A stretch of 64,000 nt of DNA. Origin: Ciceribacter thiooxidans. Lineage in GTDB: Bacteria; Pseudomonadota; Alphaproteobacteria; Rhizobiales; Rhizobiaceae. Each line of letters opens with the position of its first letter. Position 1 is the stretch's first letter. A model generated the notes under the pieces. The model saw nothing but the letters and a program-made list of their open reading frames with translations, was not told the origin of the DNA and made no database searches. Of the stretch, positions 43,364 through 52,022 are shown piece by piece. The stretch is taken from NCBI RefSeq assembly GCF_014126615.1, contig NZ_CP059896.1, positions 124,001 to 188,000 of the forward strand. Direction: 5' to 3'. A program made the position numbers and the translations under genes.

Positions 43364-43999
43364 TCAGACGCTCTTCGGAGCAGCCATGGGGCGGATGGTG
43401 TTCATCAATGCTCCGTAGGGCAGCAGCATGACGAGTCCCACAAGCATCTTGACCGTGAAATCGCCGATCGCCCACGAGACCCAGCGCGGGGCCTCCAGGG
43501 CGAAGATACCGAGGACCGGTGCCGAGCCAATTGCGAAGTCGTCATTCGGACCAATGAGGCTGAAGATTGCGGCAAAGGACAGGGAGAAGAAGATTACTGT
43601 ATCCGTCACCGAGCCGAAGATCGAGCCGAACAACGGGGCTTTCCACCAGGTCATCCGGCGCAGCTTGTTGAAGACGGCGATATCCAGCAATTGCCCGACG
43701 AGGTAGGCCGATCCGGACGCGATCGCGATGCGGGGCTGTGACGTGGCGAAGGAAAGTCCCACACCGACGAGGAAGCCGACGAAGACGACCTTGCGGGCGA
43801 TTGCAGGACCGAATTGGCGGTTCGTGAGGTCGGTGACCAGGAACGCGACCGGATAGGTGAACGCACCATAGGTCAGGATGTCGCCGAGCTGAATACCTGC
43901 GAGCTCGCCGGAAAGCGGATACTGGACGAGGATGTTCGATGCGACCACGACGGCCGTCATCAACAGGCTGTAGGTGAGGATATAGCGTGTCATCTGCAT
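43364..43999 (-). CDS. Queuosine-precursor transporter (YhhQ/VUT family)
   Basis: 211-aa inner-membrane protein with about six hydrophobic helices. Family landmarks are GDILTYGAFTYPVAFLVTDLTNRQFG near the N-terminus, SGSAYLVGQLLDIAVFNKLRR and FGSIFGSVTDTVIFF. YhhQ imports queuine precursors (preQ0/preQ1) used for tRNA modification. ATG 43999 is chosen: AGGA lies 7 nt upstream. That AGGA is paired in a hairpin (44006-44034), so translation may be regulated. It lies downstream of rpmB, separated by a strong terminator. Confidence 0.87.
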   Translation of the reverse strand: MQMTRYILTYSLLMTAVVVASNILVQYPLSGELAGIQLGDILTYGAFTYPVAFLVTDLTNRQFGPAIARKVVFVGFLVGVGLSFATSQPRIAIASGSAYLVGQLLDIAVFNKLRRMTWWKAPLFGSIFGSVTDTVIFFSLSFAAIFSLIGPNDDFAIGSAPVLGIFALEAPRWVSWAIGDFTVKMLVGLVMLLPYGALMNTIRPMAAPKSV

Positions 44000-44005
44000 T
44001 TTTTT

Positions 44006-44034
44006 ATCCTGGGTGATGCCACCAGTTGGAGGAT
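44006..44034 (-). promoter_or_regulatory. Hairpin sequestering the ribosome site of the queuosine-precursor transporter
   Basis: On the minus strand ATCCT pairs with AGGAT, which contains the Shine-Dalgarno AGGA; inside is a smaller GGTG-GCAT-CACC stem. An A-rich AAAAAAATG follows. The layout resembles a small translational riboswitch, but I cannot match it to a known preQ1 class. Confidence 0.35.
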
Positions 44035-44044
44035 TGTTCTTTTT

Positions 44045-44085
44045 CAAAAGGAAAAGGCCTGAGCGGCGCAAGCCGCACAAGCCTT
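44045..44085 (-). terminator. Rho-independent terminator of rpmB
   Basis: On the minus strand AAGGCTTGTGCGGC, loop TTGC, GCCGCTCAGGCCTT (14 bp with one mismatch and one wobble), followed by TTCCTTTT. It begins about 25 bp past the rpmB stop. Confidence 0.88.
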
Positions 44086-44109
44086 AAGATCCTTCAGCCT
44101 CGAAGACGC

Positions 44110-44400
44110 TTACGCGGCTTCGGCGGTCTTCTTGACGATCTGGCGGCGCAGCAGGCGGGCGCGCATGCTCAGTTCCTTCTCGTCGGCCTTCAGCAGGAAG
44201 GCGTCGAGGCCACCGCGATGCTCGACCGAACGCAGGGCAGCCGCCGAAACGCGCAGGCGGAAGCGCTGGCCGAGAGCGTCCGAGATCAGGGTGACGTCAC
44301 ACAGGTTCGGCAGGAACTTGCGCTTGGTCTTGTTGTTCGCGTGGCTCACGTTGTGGCCCGACTGGACGCCCTTGCCGGTCAATTCGCAACTGCGGGACAT
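44110..44400 (-). CDS. rpmB: 50S ribosomal protein L28
   Basis: 96-aa ribosomal protein. It begins [27 protein letters not shown], the L28 signature, and has the basic middle [22 protein letters not shown] 44400 is preferred over the longer frame to 44466. A very good sigma-70 promoter lies about 85 bp upstream and a strong terminator downstream, so it is monocistronic; L33 (rpmG) is not adjacent. Confidence 0.97.
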   Translation of the reverse strand: MSRSCELTGKGVQSGHNVSHANNKTKRKFLPNLCDVTLISDALGQRFRLRVSAAALRSVEHRGGLDAFLLKADEKELSMRARLLRRQIVKKTAEAA

Positions 44401-44483
44401 GATACACCTATTGTTCTTGGCCATCGGATCGGTGCCGGAAAACCGGTGCGCAATCCAACTAGGCATGATTGGAAAGTTGCGGT

Positions 44484-44512
44484 TCTATAGTCAGACTGGC
44501 CGCGCACGTCAA
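44484..44512 (-). promoter_or_regulatory. Sigma-70 promoter of rpmB
   Basis: On the minus strand TTGACG (44512-44507), 17 bp, TATAGA (44489-44484): near-consensus with ideal spacing. Transcription would start near 44477, about 77 nt before the start codon. Confidence 0.8.
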
Positions 44513-44641
44513 GCCTGACAGCGGAGATTCCCTCGATTGTACGCTCGGCATGCTATTTTCTTGCCATGTTCTGGTTCAAAGGTAGCCTGCGCGAAGGGAC
44601 TTCTACCCTCGCAGCTCAGTTTAGGGGCCGGACCAAGCTAC

Positions 44642-45418
44642 ATGAAACGTTATCTGAGTGTCCTGACGTTTGCATTCGCAGCGATGGCTTTCGCTGCACC
44701 CGCCGGAGCCGACGGCGACATTCGATACGAGACCGAATACAACGTGTCGCTCGGCATCCTGCCGATCGCGCATGCCTCCTTCGTCACGAAGGTTCTCAGC
44801 AGCGGCTATACCATTTCCGGCGATGTCAGATCGGCCGGAATCGTCGACGTCATCGCGAGGATCTCGGCCCAAACCAGCGTTTCCGGGGTACTGATGAGGG
44901 ATCGGATGCAGGCTTCGCGCTATTCGCTTGTCTACAAGTCCAACAACAAGGTTCAGACCTATGACGTGCGTTATCGGAACGGAGACGTCGTCAAGGCCGA
45001 GATCAGCCCGACGCCGAAAAGGAAGCCGCGCAACTGGATCGACGTCACCGATCGTGATCTCAAGTCGGTGCTCGATCCGATCAGCGGCATGATCGTGCCT
45101 GACGGCCAGGACGTTTGCCGCAGGACACTGCCGATTTTCGACGGCGAGAGCCGGATGGATCTCGTCCTTTCTCCGAAAGGGAGCTCGCGCTTTTCCGTTG
45201 GTGACGTTGAAGGCGAGGCGATCGTTTGCGCCATTCGCTATGTGCCGAAATCGGGATTCCGCAAAGGGCGCAAGGACATCGAATACCTGCGCCGGGCCAC
45301 CGACATGGAGATCTGGTTTGCCAAGACTGCGCTCCTCAAGGTATATGCTCCGGTCTACGCCCGCGTGCCGACGCGTATGGGGCCGCTTTACATCAGGGCC
45401 GTGAAATTCGACGGCTGA
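44642..45418 (+). CDS. DUF3108 periplasmic protein
   Basis: 258-aa secreted protein. MKRYLSVLTFAFAAMAFAAPAGA is a clear signal peptide, so ATG 44642 is chosen over the frame to 44537. The mature part is beta-rich (YETEYNVSLGILPIAHASF, GYTISGDVRSAGIVDVI) and matches the DUF3108 family, thought to adopt a lipid-binding envelope fold. Two Cys (in QDVCRRTLP and AIVCAIRY) could form a disulfide (inference). It is divergent from rpmB. Function unknown. Confidence 0.82.
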   Translation: MKRYLSVLTFAFAAMAFAAPAGADGDIRYETEYNVSLGILPIAHASFVTKVLSSGYTISGDVRSAGIVDVIARISAQTSVSGVLMRDRMQASRYSLVYKSNNKVQTYDVRYRNGDVVKAEISPTPKRKPRNWIDVTDRDLKSVLDPISGMIVPDGQDVCRRTLPIFDGESRMDLVLSPKGSSRFSVGDVEGEAIVCAIRYVPKSGFRKGRKDIEYLRRATDMEIWFAKTALLKVYAPVYARVPTRMGPLYIRAVKFDG

Positions 45419-45458
45419 AGTCACCGCGGGATCGCCAACGCCCGCAAAGGGGGAATAG

Positions 45459-45551
45459 GTGAGATCGAGAACGACGCTGATCATGTTCACGGACGCTCTC
45501 GTATTTTCGCCGGTGACATTCGTCGCTTCCGCAGCCTTCGTGGCTGATTGA
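45459..45551 (+). CDS. Possible 30-aa small ORF
   Basis: GTG 45459 behind AAAGGGGG (6-nt spacing) opens a 30-codon frame (start RSRTTLIMFTDALVF, hydrophobic centre, stop 45549-45551). It ends 12 bp before the lysoplasmalogenase gene and could be a leader peptide or chance. Only the ribosome site and position support it. Confidence 0.25.
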   Translation: MRSRTTLIMFTDALVFSPVTFVASAAFVAD

Positions 45552-45563
45552 CGGTACAGCAGG

Positions 45564-46220
45564 ATGGAAATCTCGTCCGCCGTCTGGCTGTTGTCGTCTA
45601 TTGCAATCGGCCTGATCTACACCGCCTTTCTTAGTCGTCCGTCAAGCGTTCTGCGGACGGTCTTGAAGACACTGCCGGTAACGCTGCTCGCGGGATTTGC
45701 CTGGTCCGTCGACGCACCCGTGTTGCTGCTGGCGGCGTTGCTTCTGAGTGCGACAGGCGACGCCTTTCTTGCCCACGACGGAGAAGGTGCGTTCAGGAAC
45801 GGTCTCGCGTCCTTTCTTGCAGCCCACCTCGCATATGGGGCTCTCTTCGTTTCGATGGCGGCTCCGTCGGTCCTGTCGGACGAGGCCTGGAGAGTTGTCG
45901 CTGGCGTGGCGTCGGTGGCCGCGATGGCCATCATTCTGCCACTCCTGCGCAGGCACGCCGGGCAGCATCGCGTGGCGGTGTCCGTCTATGGCGTGGTTAT
46001 CCTCGGGATGGCACTGCTTGCATTGTTCGTTCCGGCGCCGGCCGTTTTTCTCGGCGCGGCCGTGTTCATGAGCTCGGATGCCGTGCTCGCGCTGCAACGG
46101 TTCGTGCTCAGGCCGGATCATGCCTTGAGCCGTGTTGCCTCCTACTATGTCTGGATCAGTTATTTCAGTGCCCAGTGCATTCTGGCGTGGGCGCTCGCAA
46201 GGTCCGCAGCGAGCCTCTAG
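45564..46220 (+). CDS. Lysoplasmalogenase, YhhN family
   Basis: 218-aa polytopic membrane protein with roughly eight short hydrophobic helices. The YhhN/TMEM86 core is visible: LLLSATGDAFLAHDGEGAF (family motif S.xGDxxL), the helix around FLAAHLAYGALF, FMSSDAVLALQRFV and the last helix SYYVWISYFSAQCILAW. Family members hydrolyse the vinyl-ether bond of lysoplasmalogens; bacterial substrates are uncertain. It overlaps the convergent DUF985 cupin gene by 4 bp at the stops. Confidence 0.83.
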   Translation: MEISSAVWLLSSIAIGLIYTAFLSRPSSVLRTVLKTLPVTLLAGFAWSVDAPVLLLAALLLSATGDAFLAHDGEGAFRNGLASFLAAHLAYGALFVSMAAPSVLSDEAWRVVAGVASVAAMAIILPLLRRHAGQHRVAVSVYGVVILGMALLALFVPAPAVFLGAAVFMSSDAVLALQRFVLRPDHALSRVASYYVWISYFSAQCILAWALARSAASL

Positions 46221-46642
46221 CCCTGTCCCGGTGACCAATCGGGCGGCGCCATTTCGAAAGCGGAGAAATCGAAGCCCGGAGCAACAGTACAACCGACCAG
46301 GGTGTACTCTCCCAGGCTTTCGGCCGCCTGCCAGCGATTGGCCGGAATCACCGCTTGCGGTCGTTCACCCATCAGCACCGCAGGACCGAGGCGGATCGTT
46401 TCAATGGTGACTCCATCGACAGCATGATGAAGAGCCAGCGGAGCACCGGCGTAGTAATGCCAAACCTCCGCGGCGTCCCTGACGCGGTGCCAATGGGATC
46501 GCTGGCCGGACGTCAACAGGTAGTAGATCGCAGTAGAGTGGCCGCGGCCTTTGTCAGCCGCATCGCGAAAGGTTTCGGAATACCAGCCGCCTTCCGGATG
46601 CGGCTGCATTTCGAGCTCCGCGACGATCTCTTCGACACGCAT
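46217..46642 (-). CDS. DUF985 cupin-domain protein
   Basis: 141-aa single-domain cupin. HPEGGWYSETF, TAIYYLLTSGQRSHWHRVRDAAEVWHYYAG (cupin motif 1 with two His and Glu) and the Gly-rich second motif region are present. Enzyme or sugar-binding activity is not known for this family. Its start overlaps the gloB stop by one base (TGATG), so the two are translationally coupled. Confidence 0.85.
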   Translation of the reverse strand: MRVEEIVAELEMQPHPEGGWYSETFRDAADKGRGHSTAIYYLLTSGQRSHWHRVRDAAEVWHYYAGAPLALHHAVDGVTIETIRLGPAVLMGERPQAVIPANRWQAAESLGEYTLVGCTVAPGFDFSAFEMAPPDWSPGQG

Positions 46643-47412
46643 CAGAAGTGATCCTTGCGCCGGCGGATCTCGGCAAAGACCTCTTCGTTCGTCCGGCCTT
46701 CCATAAGAAGATTGCGGCGGATCGTCGGGTCGGATGCCCGGAGGAATGGATTTGTCTCCTTCTCCAGCCCCATGGTCGTCGGAATCGTAAATTTGCCTTC
46801 AGCGCGCAGCCTCTCGATCTCGCTGGCTCGCGCTTTCAGGCGCTCGTTGTCTGGATCGATCGTAAGTGCAAACCGGGCGTTCGCCAGTGTGTACTCGTGG
46901 CCGAAGTAGACAGCTGTTTCGTCGGGCAACGCTGCAAGCTTCTGCAGAGAGTGCCACATGTCGGCCGCCGGGCGTTCGAAGAGCCGGCCACAGCCGAGCG
47001 CAAACAGGGTGTCTGCAGCGAACAGCAGCTTGCTGTCGGGAAGATGATAGCAGACATGGCCGGCCGTGTGGCCAGGCGTTTCGATCACCTGAACGACATG
47101 GCCTCCGAAATCGAACGAATCGCCATCACCCACCGCACGGTCTATGCCAGGGATGGCCACGGCTTCGTCGCGCGGCCCTATGATCTCGCAGTGATAGCGG
47201 TCCTTGAGTGCGAGATTGGCCTCGACATGATCTCCGTGGTGATGCGTTGTCAAAATGTGAGTGATGTTCCAGCCTCGCCGATCCGCCATGGCGACGATCG
47301 GAGCATACTCGGGGGCGTCGATCGACGCCGTCAGATTGCTCTCGTGGCAGTGGAGAAGGGCACCGAAATTATCGCTGCGGCAAAGAAAGATTTCGAGTTC
47401 CAACGCTTTCAT
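46642..47412 (-). CDS. gloB: Hydroxyacylglutathione hydrolase (glyoxalase II)
   Basis: 256-aa metallo-beta-lactamase-fold thiolesterase that releases D-lactate and glutathione from S-lactoylglutathione. The dinuclear metal site is in [11 protein letters not shown] (about residues 56-66), with further ligands in [12 protein letters not shown] and FAADTLF, and the C-terminal glutathione-binding helix region. ATG 47412 is chosen over the frame to 47472, which lies across the divergent promoter. It is divergent from a methyltransferase, an arrangement common in alphaproteobacteria. Confidence 0.93.
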   Translation of the reverse strand: MKALELEIFLCRSDNFGALLHCHESNLTASIDAPEYAPIVAMADRRGWNITHILTTHHHGDHVEANLALKDRYHCEIIGPRDEAVAIPGIDRAVGDGDSFDFGGHVVQVIETPGHTAGHVCYHLPDSKLLFAADTLFALGCGRLFERPAADMWHSLQKLAALPDETAVYFGHEYTLANARFALTIDPDNERLKARASEIERLRAEGKFTIPTTMGLEKETNPFLRASDPTIRRNLLMEGRTNEEVFAEIRRRKDHF

Positions 47413-47495
47413 GGGATCCGCCCGTCTCTGCTTCGTCGCGCGGAATGTAACGTCTTTGGCCTTGAAGTCCAATCAGCGGCTGATATCAATTGCGC

Positions 47496-48245
47496 ATGCA
47501 CGTCGATATCGTCGATCTCCGCCAGTTCTATCATTCGCGCCTCGGGCGGATGGCCGAGCATTCGATCGCGATGGCGCTCGCGTCGCTCTGGAGCCGCCTG
47601 CCGCAGGAGCGGCTCGTGGGGCTCGGCTACTGCGTCCCGTTCCTGGACCGTTTCCGGGCCGATACGGAACGGACCTTTGCCTTCATGCCGGCTGGACAAG
47701 GGGCGGTAAACTGGCCCGTCGGTGAACCGTCCGCTACAGCGCTTGTCTTCGAAGAGGAGTTACCGCTTCCGGATTCCTCCGTCGATCGCGTGCTGATGGT
47801 GCACTCTCTCGAATTCGTCGAGGATCCGCGCGAGACGCTCAAGGAGATCTGGCGCGTGCTGGCGCCGGGCGGTCGGCTGGTGATCGTGGTGCCGAACCGC
47901 CGTGGCGTCTGGGCGCGGATGGAACATACGCCGTTCGGCTCCGGGCGCCCGTATTCGCGCGGCCAGCTGACGACCTTGCTGCGAGAGACGAACTTCACCC
48001 CCGGAGCGAGCGCGGAGGCCTTGTTCTTCCCGCCGTCGAAGATAAGAGCCGTCCTGCGCCTCAGGCGGAACTTCGAACGGGTCGGTCGCTTCATCTGGCC
48101 GGCCTTCTCCGGGGTCATCATCGTCGAGGCTCAGAAGCGACTGTACCAGGGCCTTCCGGTGAAGGCGCGTGTCTCTCGCCGTGTCTTTGCTCCCGCGCTG
48201 GCGCCGCGCGGCGTACCCACCGCCCGGATGCCGGCAGACATCTAG
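47496..48245 (+). CDS. SAM-dependent methyltransferase (class I)
   Basis: 249-aa protein. The SAM-binding region is degenerate at motif I (GLGYCVPFLDRF), but post-motif segments EELPLPDSSVDRVLMVHSLEFVEDP and WRVLAPGGRLVIVVPN are typical of the Methyltransf_11 group. ATG 47496 is preferred over TTG 47490. It is divergent from gloB. The tail is basic and Pro/Ala-rich. Substrate unknown; a small molecule is more likely than nucleic acid. Confidence 0.82.
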   Translation: MHVDIVDLRQFYHSRLGRMAEHSIAMALASLWSRLPQERLVGLGYCVPFLDRFRADTERTFAFMPAGQGAVNWPVGEPSATALVFEEELPLPDSSVDRVLMVHSLEFVEDPRETLKEIWRVLAPGGRLVIVVPNRRGVWARMEHTPFGSGRPYSRGQLTTLLRETNFTPGASAEALFFPPSKIRAVLRLRRNFERVGRFIWPAFSGVIIVEAQKRLYQGLPVKARVSRRVFAPALAPRGVPTARMPADI

Positions 48246-48368
48246 GCGCTCGGTGACGGGCGTCAAACCCTCGACAAACGCTGGTTTCCGTTCTAATGGC
48301 TCTGAACCCGAAGACCACGCCTCCGCGCGGTATTTTTCACCTTTGCCAGCAGTCTGACGAGCAGCGAC

Positions 48369-49463
48369 ATGACCAAGCCTACGCCGCGTCCCGGAATCCT
48401 CGATATTGCCGCCTATGTGCCGGGCAAGGAGCATGCGCCGGGAGTCGAGCGTGTGTTCAAGCTTTCGTCCAACGAGACGCCTCTCGGGCCTAGCCCGAGG
48501 GCGATCGAAGCCTTCAAGGAAAGCGCCGGCCATCTCGAGCTTTATCCTGACGGGCAGGCAACGGCGCTGCGCGAGGCGATCGCCGAGGTCCATGGCCTGA
48601 ACATGGCGAACATTCTCTGCGGCAACGGCTCGGATGAGTTGCTCGGGCTTCTCTGCCATGTCTATCTCGGTCCCGGCGACGAGGGCATCATCACAGAGCA
48701 CGGTTTTCTCGTCTACAAGATCCAGATCATGGGCGCCGGCGCGACCCCGGTGGTCGTCAAGGAGCGGGATTGCACCGTTGACGTGGACGCCATCCTAGCT
48801 GCCGTCACCGAGAAGACGAAGATCGTCTTTATCGCCAATCCCGGCAATCCGACAGGAACCTATGTTCCGGTCAGCGAAATCCGACGCCTTCAGGCGGCAT
48901 TGCCGGCGCATGTCATTCTGGTCCTTGACGCAGCGTATGCGGAGTATGTGCGCCGCAACGATTACGAAGCCGGCATAGAGCTTGTTTCGGGCAATCGAAA
49001 CGTCGTCATGACCCGCACCTTTTCGAAGGTCTACGGGCTTGCAGCACTGCGCATCGGCTGGATATACGCCCCGACGGAGATCATCGATGCGATGAACCGC
49101 GTGCGTGGTCCCTTCAATCTGAATGCCCCGGCGATCGCCGCAGGCGCTGCCGCGATCAGAGACCAGGCGTTCGTGGAAACGGCCGTGACCTACAATCGGC
49201 TCTGGCTGGAGAAGGTGGCGGTGGCTCTGACGGAGATTGGCCTTGATGTCACGCCTTCAGTCGCCAATTTCGTGCTCATTCATTTCCCGGATGTGGACGG
49301 CAAGCGGGCGACAGAGGCAGATAACTTCCTTACCCGCCGTGGCTACATCCTGCGTGCCGTCCGAGGGTACGGGTTTGCGAATTCGCTCAGGATGACGATC
49401 GGCAGCGAAGAAGCCAATCTCGGTGTGATCGACGCACTCCGTGAGTTCATGGGGCGCGCTTGA
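48369..49463 (+). CDS. hisC: Histidinol-phosphate / aromatic aminotransferase (HisC-type)
   Basis: 364-aa class I/II PLP aminotransferase. The HisC pattern is seen in [43 protein letters not shown] and the PLP Lys in [15 protein letters not shown]. The next gene, cyclohexadienyl/prephenate dehydrogenase, begins inside its stop (TGATG). HisC enzymes often also transaminate aromatic 2-oxo acids, and this linkage suggests that role in tyrosine/phenylalanine synthesis, possibly instead of histidine synthesis. Confidence 0.92.
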   Translation: MTKPTPRPGILDIAAYVPGKEHAPGVERVFKLSSNETPLGPSPRAIEAFKESAGHLELYPDGQATALREAIAEVHGLNMANILCGNGSDELLGLLCHVYLGPGDEGIITEHGFLVYKIQIMGAGATPVVVKERDCTVDVDAILAAVTEKTKIVFIANPGNPTGTYVPVSEIRRLQAALPAHVILVLDAAYAEYVRRNDYEAGIELVSGNRNVVMTRTFSKVYGLAALRIGWIYAPTEIIDAMNRVRGPFNLNAPAIAAGAAAIRDQAFVETAVTYNRLWLEKVAVALTEIGLDVTPSVANFVLIHFPDVDGKRATEADNFLTRRGYILRAVRGYGFANSLRMTIGSEEANLGVIDALREFMGRA

Positions 49464-50395
49464 TGACTGACGTGCATTTCGACAAAATCGCGCTCATCGG
49501 CATAGGTCTCATCGGCTCCTCCATCGCACGGGACGTGAAGGATCAAGGATTGGCCCGCGAGATCGTGATCTCGACGCGCTCGGCGGAGACGCTGAAGCGG
49601 GCCGAGGAACTGGCACTTGGTGACAATTACACGCTTTCCGCCGCCGAAGCGGTCGAGGGTGCAGACCTCGTTGTCGTCTCCGTTCCGGTAGGAGCCTCGG
49701 AGAGCGTTGCAAGGCAGATCGCGCAGCACCTGAAGCCCGGCGCGATGGTCACCGATGTAGGGTCGACAAAGGCGTCAGTCATCGCGCAGATGGCCCCACA
49801 CATGCCGTCGGGTATCCACTTCATACCCGGACATCCGATCGCCGGCACCGAAAAATCCGGTCCTGACGCGGGGTTCCTCGGCCTTTTCAAGGGACGCTGG
49901 TGCATCCTGACCCCAATTCCGGAAACGGACGCCGGCGCTCTCGCGCGTCTCAGGGCCTTTTGGGAGGCGCTGGGATCCAGGGTGGACGAGATGGACCCGC
50001 AGCACCATGACAAGGTGCTCGCAATCGTTTCCCATCTGCCGCACATCATCGCCTACAACATCGTCGGCACGGCGGACGACCTGGAGACGGTTACGGAATC
50101 GGAAGTGATCAAGTATTCCGCGTCGGGTTTCCGCGATTTTACCCGCCTTGCTGCATCCGATCCCACCATGTGGCGCGACGTCTGCCTGCATAACCGCGAC
50201 GCCATCCTCGAAATGCTTGCGCGGTTTTCGGAAGACCTCGCCTACCTGCAGCGAGCCATCCGTTGGGGCGAAGGCGACAAGCTGTTCGAGCTCTTCACCC
50301 GCACGCGGGCAATCCGTCGTTCGATCGTGGAGGCGGGGCAAGACGTCGACGCACCCGACTTCGGCCGACACGCCCTGGACGAGAAGAAGAGCTGA
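49463..50395 (+). CDS. tyrC: Prephenate/cyclohexadienyl dehydrogenase (tyrosine synthesis)
   Basis: 310-aa NAD(P)-dependent dehydrogenase of the TyrA family, oxidatively decarboxylating prephenate (or arogenate). The Rossmann motif GIGLIGSSIARDV is at the N-terminus, DVGSTKASVI and GHPIAGTEKSGPDAG follow, and the catalytic His region is in HHDKVLAIVSHLPHIIAY. ATG 49463 overlaps the hisC stop by one base. No ACT domain is present. It precedes the convergent DUF2125 gene by 3 bp. Confidence 0.92.
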   Translation: MTDVHFDKIALIGIGLIGSSIARDVKDQGLAREIVISTRSAETLKRAEELALGDNYTLSAAEAVEGADLVVVSVPVGASESVARQIAQHLKPGAMVTDVGSTKASVIAQMAPHMPSGIHFIPGHPIAGTEKSGPDAGFLGLFKGRWCILTPIPETDAGALARLRAFWEALGSRVDEMDPQHHDKVLAIVSHLPHIIAYNIVGTADDLETVTESEVIKYSASGFRDFTRLAASDPTMWRDVCLHNRDAILEMLARFSEDLAYLQRAIRWGEGDKLFELFTRTRAIRRSIVEAGQDVDAPDFGRHALDEKKS

Positions 50396-50398
50396 TCT

Positions 50399-51418
50399 TC
50401 AGAGCGCCGGCAGGACACCGATCGGTATGATCCCGACGGAAACGACGCCCTCACGCAGGGTCAATTCGACGGATCCGGAATCCTTGCCTCCAAAAACGGC
50501 CGTCAGCACCTTTGCTGCATTGTCGAAATCGTTCGTGGACTCGGGGAAGGCGACCGTGAGTGCGTCTTTCCAGCCCTCGACCTTCTCAAGCTCGAGGTGA
50601 AGCTTTCCCGAGAGATTGCCATCGTCGCCGATAGACAAAGGGCCGTTGGCAGTCATTACGCGCCCTTCTCCGAGGTCGATCACAAGTCGGCGGATTTCGC
50701 CCTTGCTCCCGTAAAGTTCGGCCGCAGTCGTATCCCGTACCGGATCGAGAAGGGCGGCCTTGCCGAGCATCGTCACGTCGAAGCTGGCGGAGACGGGCGG
50801 CAGAGCAAGTGGTGTTGCGTTCGGCATGAGAATGCTTGTGTTCTTCACCAGTGCGGCGGCATCAAGATCTTCTCCATTACGCCGGATATGGAACTCACCA
50901 TGGTCGCTTCGTATGGTGGCGGTATTACCGTTCGCCACCGTCGTGACATCGACCTTCAAGCCCTCTGTGACCAGCGACGAGCGAGACAGGCCGTCAAACC
51001 AGGCGCTGACGCTGGAGTGTAGCCTCTCCCATTCCGCTGAGAAGGAGAAGCCGAGGGCTGATCGCAGTTCTGCCGGGCCATCCATCTCCCAGACGAAGTG
51101 ACTGGGCGCGTAGACCTGGGCTGCGGAGCGGAACGCGCCGAGAGACGCGGAGACACCGTTGAAACGGTCGTCGACGGTAACGGACGAGCAGAAGAGGCCA
51201 ATTCGAAAGGGATAGCCACGGATATCCATGTCGTTGCAACGAACCTCGGCGCCTGCGGCGTTGTGACCGTCGAGGAGTTCCGAAACGCGCTGTCGCATCA
51301 CGGTTGCGGCGAGCATCCAGCCTCCGCTATAGACGGCTGCCGCGATGACGACGAGTACGCCGAGCAGGACGACTTTTCGCGTCACAGCTGTCTGACCGGA
51401 TCGGGTTGACGATGCCAT
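50399..51418 (-). CDS. DUF2125 protein with N-terminal membrane anchor
   Basis: 339-aa envelope protein. An N-terminal helix (about residues 15-37, VVLLGVLVVIAAAVYSGGWML) anchors a periplasmic beta-rich domain of the DUF2125 family. Typical are CNDMDIRGYPFRIGLFC and the closing VFGGKDSGSVELTLREG. ATG 51418 is favoured by GGAG six bases upstream; ATG 51430 is possible. It is divergent from ChaC with only 38 bp between starts. Function unknown. Confidence 0.82.
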   Translation of the reverse strand: MASSTRSGQTAVTRKVVLLGVLVVIAAAVYSGGWMLAATVMRQRVSELLDGHNAAGAEVRCNDMDIRGYPFRIGLFCSSVTVDDRFNGVSASLGAFRSAAQVYAPSHFVWEMDGPAELRSALGFSFSAEWERLHSSVSAWFDGLSRSSLVTEGLKVDVTTVANGNTATIRSDHGEFHIRRNGEDLDAAALVKNTSILMPNATPLALPPVSASFDVTMLGKAALLDPVRDTTAAELYGSKGEIRRLVIDLGEGRVMTANGPLSIGDDGNLSGKLHLELEKVEGWKDALTVAFPESTNDFDNAAKVLTAVFGGKDSGSVELTLREGVVSVGIIPIGVLPAL

Positions 51419-51456
51419 CGGGCACTCCATGATGGGAAGAGTTCGAACACAATGAG

Positions 51457-51996
51457 ATGATGCCGGATATGGACGAATTTTGGGTCTTTGGCTACGGATC
51501 GCTGATGTGGAATCCGGGCTTCCCTTTCGAGGAGCGAGTGCAGGGTCGCGCCTTCGGCTATCGGCGCTCGCTCTGCGTCCGTTCATGGGTGCACCGGGGA
51601 ACCGAAGAGCGCCCCGGTCTGGTGCTGGGGCTCGATCGTGGCGGCTCCTGCCGCGGCGTGGCCTTTCGTGTCGCGCCGCCGGAGTGGAGCGCTACGCTCG
51701 AATATCTACGCGAACGTGAACTCGTCACCCATGTCTACCGCGAGCGTTCGATGCCAATAGCGCTTGATGATGGTCGCGCCATCTCGGCAGTCACCTATGT
51801 AGTGGACCGCAGCCATCGGCAATATGCCGGTGCGATGACGGTCGCCGAGGCCGCGGACACTGTGCGCCACGCAGTCGGGCAATCCGGTCCCAATCAGGTC
51901 TACGTCGCAAATACTGTTGCCCATCTGCAGGAAATGGGCATTCGGGACCACTGGTTGGAGCAGGTTTTGGCGGCGATCAGTCGTCCGACCGCCTGA
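51457..51996 (+). CDS. ChaC-family gamma-glutamylcyclotransferase
   Basis: 179-aa enzyme that degrades glutathione to 5-oxoproline and Cys-Gly. The substrate-binding FGYGSLMWNPGF is at the N-terminus and the catalytic Glu region is YLRERELVTHVYRER. The start could be any of the Met at 51457, 51460 or 51469. It converges with plsC, leaving 26 bp. Confidence 0.88.
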   Translation: MMPDMDEFWVFGYGSLMWNPGFPFEERVQGRAFGYRRSLCVRSWVHRGTEERPGLVLGLDRGGSCRGVAFRVAPPEWSATLEYLRERELVTHVYRERSMPIALDDGRAISAVTYVVDRSHRQYAGAMTVAEAADTVRHAVGQSGPNQVYVANTVAHLQEMGIRDHWLEQVLAAISRPTA

Positions 51997-52022
51997 GCGT
52001 CCAGTGGAGCCGCCGACGCCCC

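Noticed and set aside
44006..44034. Formal call of a preQ1-I riboswitch
   Set aside because: The loop lacks the conserved UUC/CUAC-type ligand-binding bases of known preQ1-I examples; only the format is similar, so it is reported as a hairpin.
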